Numbered from the stretch's first letter, positions 1-5,152 are shown. The stretch is 8,048 nucleotides of DNA from Bacteroidales bacterium (GCA_031264975.1 JAISDH010000498.1:1-8048), one strand, 5' to 3'. The notes: generated by a model from the sequence alone, not told the origin. Numbers and translations are program-made.

Positions 1-326
1 GTTACTATTTCCAACTCTTTATCGGAAGCATTATCTTTATGTCGTATTACTTCTTCTGCCGTGTCATACATGGCAATATGGCGTTGGGTTAGAAAGGTAA
101 TGATTGCTTCTTTGTAAAAGGTTTTCTTGCTGTTGTCTACAAAATGATTCTTATCATTGAAAAACACCAAACCAAAGATTCTCCACATGTCATTCTGAAA
201 ATTGGGATAAAAGAACTCCATTGACCAACGTTGCTGCTTTGGCGGAAAACTCCCTAAAAATAACCATCGCGCCCCGTCAGGATAAAACGGACAAAGAGGA
301 TGCTTTTCTACTTCTAATTCCGACAT
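1..326 (-). CDS. Uracil-DNA glycosylase superfamily protein, N-terminal part (3' end outside window)
   Basis: The minus strand is open from an ATG at 326-324 to the window edge and gives 108 residues without a stop; the C-terminal part is missing. The family are DNA repair glycosylases that remove damaged or mismatched bases (uracil, hypoxanthine or similar) in base-excision repair. I see the superfamily motif 1 region as LFLGSFPP (residues 22-29), followed by FYPNFQNDMWRIFG (39-52), which matches the HPxNxFW stretch that follows motif 1 in Mug-type and related enzymes, and YDTAEEVIRHKDNASD (87-102), typical of Bacteroidota members. The Mug-type catalytic Asn of GINPG is not present in GSFPP, so the substrate is uncertain. 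The start is the first ATG after an upstream repeat region; no Shine-Dalgarno or clear TAnnTTTG box precedes it. The gene lies downstream of hutU on the same strand, 304 bp away, and may be read from that transcript. The family call rests on motifs recognised by eye. Confidence 0.85.
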   Translation of the reverse strand, partial: MSELEVEKHPLCPFYPDGARWLFLGSFPPKQQRWSMEFFYPNFQNDMWRIFGLVFFNDKNHFVDNSKKTFYKEAIITFLTQRHIAMYDTAEEVIRHKDNASDKELEIV

Positions 327-331
327 GTAAA

Positions 332-359
332 TAGTGATTAATGATTAGTGATTAATGAT
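332..359. repeat. Perfect 14-bp tandem duplication upstream of the glycosylase gene
   Basis: TAGTGATTAATGAT occurs twice in direct succession (332-345 and 346-359). It ends 6 bp from the start codon of the minus-strand glycosylase gene, so it occupies the 5' leader. It is AT-rich and unlike the GC-richer repeat mosaic on its other side. It may be a replication-slippage product or a site that alters leader structure; no function can be assigned. Confidence 0.8.
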
Positions 360-360
360 T

Positions 361-630
361 GTCCGAATCAGGATTCACAGGATGAGCAGGATAAAAATTC
401 GCCCTTTCGTCCATTCCGCCTGTCGCTTTCTTTCTCGCGGCTTGCCTGCCCGTTGCATGTTGCCGCCTTCCTTTCGTCTCTTGCCCCTTGTCTCCGAAGA
501 CGCGAAGCATCGCGTCTCTACAATGCAATGACGATAGTGTTGTGAATCCTGATTCAGATAATTTCGCGGCTTGCCTGCCTGTTGCTTGTTGCATGTTGCC
601 TGTTGCTTGCTGCATGTTGCCGTCTTCCCT
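361..630 (-). repeat. Mosaic of short dispersed repeats between hutU and the glycosylase gene
   Basis: No gene is visible here; short open frames on both strands are low-complexity by-products of the repeats. Read on the minus strand from the hutU stop, the order is: heptamers GTTGCNT (plus-strand form, six units, 581-622), the 12-mer GGCAGGCAAGCC (complement at 568-579), a 72-bp copy of the palindrome-bearing repeat (494-565), a second 12-mer (complement at 439-450), and a CAGGAT-rich block beginning GAATCAGGATTCACAGG (plus strand, 364-380). The same modules recur in the same order at 2780-3043 and 3786-3880. The palindrome AGACGCGA-loop-TCGCGTCT lies between the two same-strand genes and could act as an attenuator or an RNA-stabilising hairpin. 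No run of T follows that would make it a classic terminator. Confidence 0.85.
494..565 (-). repeat. Third copy of the 78-bp palindrome-bearing repeat, minus orientation
   Basis: On the minus strand this reads GAAATTATCTGAATCAGG and continues through TTGCATTGTAGAGACGCGA to CGCGTCTTCGG. It aligns with the copies at 2862-2939 and 2966-3043, but diverges after CTTCGG, where they continue TAGCAG. The central hairpin has an 8-bp perfect stem (AGACGCGA / TCGCGTCT) with a 4-nt loop. Confidence 0.88.
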
Positions 631-2655
631 TTATTCCTTGTTCCTTGTACCTTGTCCCTTGTACCCTTTCTCCAACAGTTGTTCGTCCACGATGTTTGGA
701 ACAGTGACTTTTATGTTAGGGTTGCTGTTCATGGCTCGTTTTATGGCGAAGATAGCGCCTTCGTTTCTTGCCCAGGAACGACGGGAAATACCATTATTCA
801 CATCCCAATAAAGCATCATTTCCAGACGTTGGTCTGTTTCCGGCGTTCCGTCTAAGAGCAGTCCGAATCCGCCGTTGATGACCTCTCCCCAACCAACGCC
901 GCCGCCATTGTGGATGCTTACCCATGTAGCGCCTCGAAACGAATCGCCGATGACGTTTTGAATCGCCATATCCGCCGTATACGCAGAACCGTCGTAGATA
1001 TTGGATGTTTCCCTGAAAGGGGAATCTGTTCCTGAGACGTCGTGGTGGTCGCGACCCAAAACTACGGGAGCAGACAGTTTGCCCTCGCGAATGGCTTTGT
1101 TAAACGCAGCGGCAATCCTTATGCGTCCCTCCGCGTCGGCGTACAAAATACGAGCCTGCGAACCAACTACCAAACGATTTTCCTTTGCCCCTTTTATCCA
1201 TTGAATATTATCTTGCATTTGCTGCCGGATTTCGTCCGGAGATTCTTTGAGCATTTCTTCCAATACGGATATGGCAATTTGGTCGGTGATATCCAAGTCC
1301 TCGGGCTTTCCCGACGTGCATACCCAACGGAAAGGTCCAAAACCAAAATCAAAACACATCGGTCCCATAATATCCTGCACATAAGAAGGGTATTTGAAAC
1401 CGGTATGGTTGGCATTCATCACGTCCGCTCCCGCCCGACTTGCTTCCAATAAAAACGCATTCCCATAATCAAAGAAATACATCCCTCTTTTCGTCAACTG
1501 ATTGATAGCGGCTATCTGACGACATAAACTTTCCTGTACTTTTGCTTTAAACAGGTCTGGATTTTCTACCATCATTGTTTTGGATTCGTCCAATGATAAT
1601 CCCGCCGGATAATATCCGCCTGCCCAAGGATTATGCAAAGAGGTCTGATCGGAACCCAAATCTACCTGAATATTCTCCTTTACTAAATATTCCCACAAAT
1701 CAACGACATTCCCCTGATAAGCAAAAGAGACAGTCTCTTTGTTCCGGCGTGCGTTTTCGACGCGGGTCATCAGCTGGGGTAAATCGGAATAAACCTCGTC
1801 TACCCAACCCTGTTCATGCCGCTTTTGGGTGGCGCTCGGATTGATTTCCGCTACAATGGAAACACATCCCGCAATATTCCCCGCCTTAGGTTGCGCGCCG
1901 CTCATGCCGCCCAAACCGGAAGAGATAAATAACTTTCCCGTTAATCCGTTTGCGCCGATTTTACGTCCTGCGTTTAATACGGTTATCGTTGTCCCGTGTA
2001 CAATTCCCTGCGGACCGATATACATATAGGAACCGGCAGTCATTTGTCCGTATTGGGTTACGCCCAGCGCATTGTATCGTTCCCAATCGTCCGGCTTGGA
2101 GTAATTCGGAATCATCATCCCATTGGTAACAACTACGCGGGGGGCGTTCTTGTGAGAAGGATACAATCCCATCGGATGTCCGCTGTACATCGCCAACGTC
2201 TGTTCGTCCGTCATTTCAGCCAGATATTTCATGGTTAACCGGTACTGCGCCCAATTCTGAAACACTGCCCCATTACCGCCATACGTTATCAACTCGTGAG
2301 GATGTTGCGCAACGGCGTAATCCAAATTGTTTTGAATCATCAGCATAATAGCCGCCGCCTGTTTGCACTTCGCGGGATATTCATCTATGTGTCGGGCATA
2401 CATCTCATACGTCGGACGAAAACGATACATATATATGCGTCCAAAATCATGTAATTCCTGCGCAAATTCTTTTACCAAAACAGCATGATGTTCGGGAGAA
2501 AAATAACGTAAAGCATTGCGAAGCGCCATTTTCTTCTCGTACTCATTTAATATCTCCTTCCGCTTAGGAGCATGACTTATTGTAGCGTCATACTGTTGTA
2601 GCGGAGGTAATTCATTCGGGATTCCCTGTAAAATGTCTTTTTGAAAGTCAGTCAT
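631..2655 (-). CDS. hutU: Urocanate hydratase (urocanase), long UROC1-like form
   Basis: Converts urocanate plus water to 4-imidazolone-5-propanoate, the second step of histidine degradation; a cytosolic NAD+-dependent enzyme. The protein has 674 residues, as in the long eukaryote/Bacteroidota type, versus about 550-560 for the Pseudomonas type. Conserved blocks in order: YGGNGAVFQNWAQY (125-138), GSYMYIGPQGIVHGTT (208-223), Rossmann-like SGLGGMSGAQPKAG (246-259), GSDQTSLHNPWAGGYYPAG (334-352), FGFGPFRWVCTSG (437-449), GSQARILYAD (498-507), RDHHDVSGTDSPFRET (535-550) and GGGVGWGEVINGG (584-596). ARILY occupies the ARICW position of the Pseudomonas-type signature. The start is ATG 2655-2653, just after a -7 promoter box; the frame stays open further upstream only through pyrimidine-rich repeats. 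The last residues, YKGQGTRNKE, are encoded by a (NACAAGG)n tandem repeat, so the native end was probably near residue 664. No other hut gene lies in the window. Confidence 0.96.
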   Translation of the reverse strand: MTDFQKDILQGIPNELPPLQQYDATISHAPKRKEILNEYEKKMALRNALRYFSPEHHAVLVKEFAQELHDFGRIYMYRFRPTYEMYARHIDEYPAKCKQAAAIMLMIQNNLDYAVAQHPHELITYGGNGAVFQNWAQYRLTMKYLAEMTDEQTLAMYSGHPMGLYPSHKNAPRVVVTNGMMIPNYSKPDDWERYNALGVTQYGQMTAGSYMYIGPQGIVHGTTITVLNAGRKIGANGLTGKLFISSGLGGMSGAQPKAGNIAGCVSIVAEINPSATQKRHEQGWVDEVYSDLPQLMTRVENARRNKETVSFAYQGNVVDLWEYLVKENIQVDLGSDQTSLHNPWAGGYYPAGLSLDESKTMMVENPDLFKAKVQESLCRQIAAINQLTKRGMYFFDYGNAFLLEASRAGADVMNANHTGFKYPSYVQDIMGPMCFDFGFGPFRWVCTSGKPEDLDITDQIAISVLEEMLKESPDEIRQQMQDNIQWIKGAKENRLVVGSQARILYADAEGRIRIAAAFNKAIREGKLSAPVVLGRDHHDVSGTDSPFRETSNIYDGSAYTADMAIQNVIGDSFRGATWVSIHNGGGVGWGEVINGGFGLLLDGTPETDQRLEMMLYWDVNNGISRRSWARNEGAIFAIKRAMNSNPNIKVTVPNIVDEQLLEKGYKGQGTRNKE
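636..663 (-). repeat. Heptamer tandem repeat forming the 3' end of hutU
   Basis: On the minus strand this is four 7-bp units of the form NACAAGG (TACAAGG, GACAAGG, TACAAGG, AACAAGG), followed by the stop. It lies inside the hutU reading frame and encodes the KGQGTRNK tail. An equivalent four-unit tract is at 3786-3813. Confidence 0.9.
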
Positions 2656-2691
2656 CTTAATTATATTTACTGAAATTGTATCTTCGGACTG

Positions 2692-2718
2692 CAAAGGTAG
2701 CACTTTTTTTAATACAAA
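2692..2718 (-). promoter_or_regulatory. Bacteroidota-type promoter of hutU
   Basis: The minus strand carries TACCTTTG (2699-2692), a good match to the -7 consensus TAnnTTTG, followed by CA. The nearest upstream TTTG (2718-2715) is only 15 bp away instead of the usual 19-21, so the -33 part is weak or displaced. The predicted transcription start is near 2688, giving a leader of about 30 nt. The octamer purine tract begins immediately upstream, which suggests that the region beyond -33 was replaced by repeat DNA. Confidence 0.7.
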
Positions 2719-2726
2719 TGGGCTGG

Positions 2727-2846
2727 AAAGGGCGAAAGGGATGAAAGGGCGAAAGGACGAAAGGGCGAAGGGAAGAGGGCAACAAGCAACAGGCAGGCAA
2801 GCCAAGAAGGGCGAAAGGGCGAAAGGACGAAGGGACGAAAGGGAAG
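2727..2846 (+). repeat. Two octamer (AAAGGRCG) purine tracts around a 12-mer module
   Basis: Block A (2727-2767) holds five near-identical units, AAAGGGCG or AAAGGACG, one of them 9 bp long. Block B (2806-2846) holds about five more. Between them are GCAACAAGCAAC and the 12-mer GGCAGGCAAGCC (2792-2803). Because the unit length is not a multiple of three and the strand is almost pure purine, stops are absent in several frames, producing false open frames rich in RPFALS-like or KGRKDER-like sequence. The tract begins next to the hutU promoter. No gene is supported. Confidence 0.9.
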
Positions 2847-2861
2847 AGAGCAACAAGCCGC

Positions 2862-2939
2862 GAAATTTTCTGAATCAGGATTCGCAACACTATCTTCATT
2901 GCATTGTAGAGACGCGATGCTTCGCGTCTTCGGTAGCAG
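2862..2939 (+). repeat. 78-bp palindrome-bearing repeat, copy A
   Basis: Begins GAAATTTTCTGAATCAGG and ends CTTCGGTAGCAG, with a central hairpin AGACGCGA-TGCT-TCGCGTCT (8-bp stem). By my alignment it differs from copy B (2966-3043) at four of 78 positions. It is preceded by GCAACAAGCCGC and followed by GGCAACAAGG and the 12-mer GGCAGGCAAGCC (2952-2963). Confidence 0.93.
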
Positions 2940-2965
2940 GCAACAAGGAACGGCAGGCAAGCCCT

Positions 2966-3043
2966 GAAATTGTCTGAGTCAGGATTCACAACACTGTCTT
3001 CATTGCATTGTAGAGACGCGATGCTTCGCGTCTTCGGTAGCAG
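2966..3043 (+). repeat. 78-bp palindrome-bearing repeat, copy B
   Basis: A near-identical direct repeat of copy A, 104 bp downstream of it. It ends at GTAGCAG (3043); copy A then continues into GGCAACAAGG, whereas here the sequence switches to the left terminal inverted repeat of the element at 3046. That break suggests the MITE-like element joined or inserted at the end of this copy. Confidence 0.93.
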
Positions 3044-3045
3044 TA

Positions 3046-3348
3046 CAATGTCATCAAGTTAAGAACTGAAATCCCAATAATCAATAATGTAGATGCAAGA
3101 CCAAGCTATGGTCGGAAGGTGTAAAAAGCTCTGAAAGAGCGTAATCAACAGCGTAGGGCAACGCCCTACGGACAGAATGTACACAATATTTACCAAGCCC
3201 TGTAAGGGCATAATCAAATGAAATAAAACAGATTACGCCCCGTTGGGGCTTAATAACGGGAGGAGGGACGTTTTCGACATAGGGCGTTGCCCATGTGCTA
3301 TTGATATCGCTCTTTCAGAGCTTTTTATGGCTTAACTTGATGACATTG
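3046..3348. mobile_element. MITE-like palindromic element with 18-bp perfect terminal inverted repeats
   Basis: CAATGTCATCAAGTTAAG (3046-3063) is repeated inverted and perfect at 3331-3348. Inside are further inverted pairs: AAAAAGCTCTGAAAGAGCG (3123-3141) with its exact complement at 3308-3326, and AAGCCC..GGGC.TAATC (3195-3215) with a related inverted copy at 3231-3252. The element is therefore an imperfect palindrome of about 303 bp centred near 3220. It has six local hairpins with 3-nt loops: 3128-3140 (loop GAA), 3152-3170 (AAC), 3197-3209 (GTA), 3237-3249 (GTT), 3282-3292 (GTT) and 3309-3321 (TTC). There is no coding capacity and I could not identify a target-site duplication. It resembles a non-autonomous transposable element; a structured RNA is an alternative. 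Confidence 0.8.
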
Positions 3349-3435
3349 GCATCCTTGCTTGCAGGAAAGGCAGGAGCATTGCTTTTCACACGATATATGC
3401 TGAAGATTACGCTGTGCGAGTAGTTTTAGAATGTT
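3349..3435. other. Intergenic sequence without a recognised feature
   Basis: Lies between the palindromic element and the promoter region of the small membrane protein gene. I see no open frame, no copy of the repeat modules and no tRNA-like fold by eye. Confidence 0.5.
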
Positions 3436-3473
3436 TTTGTTCGTGTCAAATCAAATGTTTGTTCGTGTCGAAT
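3436..3473 (+). promoter_or_regulatory. Pair of direct repeats, possible operator
   Basis: TTTGTTCGTGTCAAAT (3436-3451) and TTTGTTCGTGTCGAAT (3458-3473) are identical at 15 of 16 positions and start 22 bp apart, about two helical turns. The second copy begins exactly at the TTTG -33 element of the promoter. This layout suits cooperative binding by a regulator or alternative use of the -33 box. The protein that would bind is unknown. Confidence 0.5.
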
Positions 3474-3488
3474 ATTTGAGTACTTTTG
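3458..3488 (+). promoter_or_regulatory. Bacteroidota-type promoter of the small membrane protein gene
   Basis: TTTG (3458-3461) and TACTTTTG (3481-3488) are separated by 19 bp, matching the -33/-7 arrangement of the Bacteroidota housekeeping sigma factor. Transcription should start near 3492, giving a leader of about 40 nt that is A/T-rich before the ATG at 3531, as is usual for this phylum in place of a Shine-Dalgarno site. Confidence 0.78.
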
Positions 3489-3530
3489 CAGCATTATAAT
3501 TTTTAGCAAACAATAGTAAATATAAAAAAT

Positions 3531-3818
3531 ATGAAATGGTCTATAGATATTGAATTGTACAATAAGTATGCGGAGTTTAAATTACGGTATAAATGGTTGT
3601 TCTATATTAAGGACGCCTTAATGTCCGGATTTGCTCTTTTGGGAATATTCTATATGTTCGGTCTATTTAAAGAAATATCGGTGATTCAAGTAAGCGTTTG
3701 TCTGATGGGAGGGGTATTATTTTCATTATCATCTATGAAAGCAACAAAAAAACAATACAAAAAAAATAAGAGACTATTAGAAGGAAACAAGGGGCAAGGA
3801 ACAAGGGACAAGGTATAG
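3531..3818 (+). CDS. Small membrane protein of unknown function with a repeat-derived tail
   Basis: I do not recognise the family. The protein has 95 residues: a charged or aromatic N-terminal segment (1-28), a hydrophobic helix at about 29-46 (ALMSGFALLGIFYMFGLF), a short polar turn, a second hydrophobic helix at about 50-68, and a strongly basic tail (KATKKQYKKNKRLLEG). Two membrane helices with the basic C-terminus in the cytoplasm, hence a cytoplasmic N-terminus, is the simplest topology. A well-matched promoter about 40 bp upstream and an A-rich leader support a real gene. The last residues, NKGQGTRDKV, come from a (NACAAGG)n heptamer tract and are almost the same as the end of hutU, so the original C-terminus was probably near residue 84. 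It stands alone between the palindromic element and a convergent glycosyltransferase gene. Confidence 0.75.
   Translation: MKWSIDIELYNKYAEFKLRYKWLFYIKDALMSGFALLGIFYMFGLFKEISVIQVSVCLMGGVLFSLSSMKATKKQYKKNKRLLEGNKGQGTRDKV
3786..3813 (+). repeat. Heptamer tandem repeat forming the 3' end of the small membrane protein gene
   Basis: Four 7-bp units (AACAAGG, GGCAAGG, AACAAGG, GACAAGG) followed by GTATAG-type sequence that supplies the stop codon. It is the same family, orientation and reading phase as the tract ending hutU (636-663). Confidence 0.9.
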
Positions 3819-3840
3819 AGCAAAGAAGGCAACAAGGAAT

Positions 3841-3955
3841 GGCAGGCAAGCCACGAAATTGTCTGAATCAGGATGAGCAGGAAGGAATAATCATGATAAT
3901 CATTTAAATCAAATAAATCACAGTTCAGGCAATCCCTCCTCGTGGCTTGCCTGCC
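3841..3955. repeat. Inverted 16-bp repeat between convergent genes, enclosing a CAGGAT-type repeat
   Basis: GGCAGGCAAGCCACGA (3841-3856) has a perfect inverted copy at 3940-3955. The enclosed 83 bp begin with AATTGTCTGAATCAGGATGA and continue into AT-rich sequence. Each arm contains the 12-mer seen elsewhere in the window. The pair sits between the stop of the plus-strand membrane protein gene and the stop of the minus-strand glycosyltransferase gene. The loop is long for an intrinsic terminator, though the arms could still form a cruciform or a long RNA stem. Confidence 0.85.
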
Positions 3956-3956
3956 T

Positions 3957-3977
3957 GTTGCTTGTTGCTTGTTGCTT
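3957..3977 (-). repeat. Three-unit heptamer repeat downstream of the glycosyltransferase gene
   Basis: Three perfect units of GTTGCTT on the plus strand (AAGCAAC on the minus strand) begin 8 bp beyond the glycosyltransferase stop and lead into the 12-mer. This is the same heptamer type as at 581-622. Confidence 0.88.
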
Positions 3978-3985
3978 GCTGCCCA

Positions 3986-5152
3986 TTATTCCCCATTTAC
4001 AATCAAGTTTTCGAGAGCGTTGTTTGTTGTTTCCCAGCTATATTTTCTTTTGACAAACTCATGTCCATTGGCGGCAATGTCGTTGTAGCGTTCCGGTTGC
4101 GTAAGCAGCATGTCGATGGCGTCAATATAGCCCAAGACACTGTTGCAGACGAGTATTTCTGTTTGAGAAACGATATCCAACGGTTTACTTGCCAATGGAG
4201 AAGTGATACACGGTATTTTCATTGCCATTGCTTCCAAAAGTTTATTTTGCAACCCTGTGCCTAACTGCATGGGAGCAATAAAAATACGCGATTGAGCATA
4301 ATACGAACGAATATCCTCAACCCAACCCGTAACAATAACATGCTTCCCCTGTAATGCCAATACTTTAGAAGAAGGCGTTGTTCCGCAAAGAACGATTTTG
4401 ATATGGGGATATTTTTCCAATAGCGGAGGTAAAATTGTCCGGACAAGATATTCGGCAGCCTGTACGTTTGGGGTATAAGACATATTACCCGTGAAGATTA
4501 AATCAAATTGTTTCTCACATTCCACCGGTTGGAAAAAATCAAAATCTACTCCGTTCGGAATGACTGTAATCTTTCCCTCTCCTTGATGTTCAATCAAATC
4601 TCTGTCTACTTTTGTAATAATGGTTTTGTTATCAAAGCAGTCAAATATGTCTGTTTCGTATTGTTTCACGCGTTTGTATTCCATGTTGTAAAAAAAACGT
4701 TTCCAGACAGGAGACTGTTCCATGATACGAAAAAGACCTTTGGAAAGGACGTCTTGATAATCGAGCGTTTTCTTTATTTTTTGGCGCTTTACATATTCGG
4801 CTGTCCTGATAAGTTGGGCATAAATATGGTCGGGATTTATTGACGTCAATAAGGCGTTTACTTTTCGTTTTGCCCGTTTACTGTAAAAATAACCGCACTG
4901 CAAAGGTTTCTTTGAAAAAAGAAAACGCAATAAATTCCACCAAATCGTTATCTTTGAAAGGTGAAAGATATGAACTTCCTTACAGAAAGAAGTCAAAACG
5001 TTAACGGCGTCCCTGTTCAAAGGAGCGTCGTTTAATGCAAAAAGATAAATTTCATGACGTTTTGACAAGGCTTTTAATTGGTTATAAGCCCTTAGTTTGT
5101 CTCCTTTTTCCAAGGGATAGGGAACTCTTGATAGTACTACAAATATCTTCAA
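3986..5152 (-). CDS. GT4-type glycosyltransferase
   Basis: Predicted to transfer a sugar from a nucleotide-sugar donor to a cell-surface or other acceptor in the cytoplasm or at the inner membrane; GT-B fold, retaining. From the TTG start proposed here the protein has 388 residues. The N-terminal acceptor-side domain starts MKIFVVLSRVPYPLEKGDK, with the glycine/basic stretch EKGDKLRAYNQL (15-26). The donor domain carries IPNGVDFDFF (198-207), FTGNMSYTPNVQA (220-232), GWVEDIRSYYAQSRIFIAP (276-294) and GTGLQNKLLEAMA (298-310), the last with the family's conserved acidic residue. The end, ENLIVNGE, is followed at once by repeat DNA. No ATG lies in the right place: TTG 5152-5150 corresponds to the usual Met of MKIFVVL, while the upstream in-frame TTG at 5179 falls inside the -7 box. 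Acceptor and sugar are unknown; no polysaccharide cluster surrounds it. Confidence 0.88.
   Translation of the reverse strand: MKIFVVLSRVPYPLEKGDKLRAYNQLKALSKRHEIYLFALNDAPLNRDAVNVLTSFCKEVHIFHLSKITIWWNLLRFLFSKKPLQCGYFYSKRAKRKVNALLTSINPDHIYAQLIRTAEYVKRQKIKKTLDYQDVLSKGLFRIMEQSPVWKRFFYNMEYKRVKQYETDIFDCFDNKTIITKVDRDLIEHQGEGKITVIPNGVDFDFFQPVECEKQFDLIFTGNMSYTPNVQAAEYLVRTILPPLLEKYPHIKIVLCGTTPSSKVLALQGKHVIVTGWVEDIRSYYAQSRIFIAPMQLGTGLQNKLLEAMAMKIPCITSPLASKPLDIVSQTEILVCNSVLGYIDAIDMLLTQPERYNDIAANGHEFVKRKYSWETTNNALENLIVNGE

Noticed and set aside
348..855. Several overlapping small open frames on both strands
   Set aside because: They translate the heptamer and palindrome repeats or run antisense to hutU; composition is low-complexity (LPVACC, PLFLVP) and no promoter or family signal is seen.
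1042..2238. Plus-strand open frames antisense to hutU
   Set aside because: They are shadows of a well-conserved enzyme on the opposite strand and show no recognisable domain.
2656..2856. In-frame N-terminal extension of hutU (67 residues, rich in RPFALS-like sequence)
   Set aside because: It is the translation of the pyrimidine strand of the octamer repeat plus the promoter; the -7 box would lie inside it, and conserved urocanase sequence begins after Met at 2655.
2657..2989. Open frames on both strands of the purine tract
   Set aside because: Octamer repeats on a purine-rich strand lack stop codons in several frames. The peptides are repeat translations, and the same palindrome appears in each.
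2862..3043. CRISPR array
   Set aside because: There are only two adjacent long repeats, the intervening sequence is made of the same dispersed modules, and no cas gene is present.
3046..3348. tRNA or riboswitch
   Set aside because: The hairpins do not form a cloverleaf or a riboswitch core I recognise, and the perfect terminal inverted repeats fit a mobile element better.
4508..4843. Plus-strand 111-residue frame antisense to the glycosyltransferase
   Set aside because: It overlaps conserved glycosyltransferase coding sequence and has no promoter or start context of its own.
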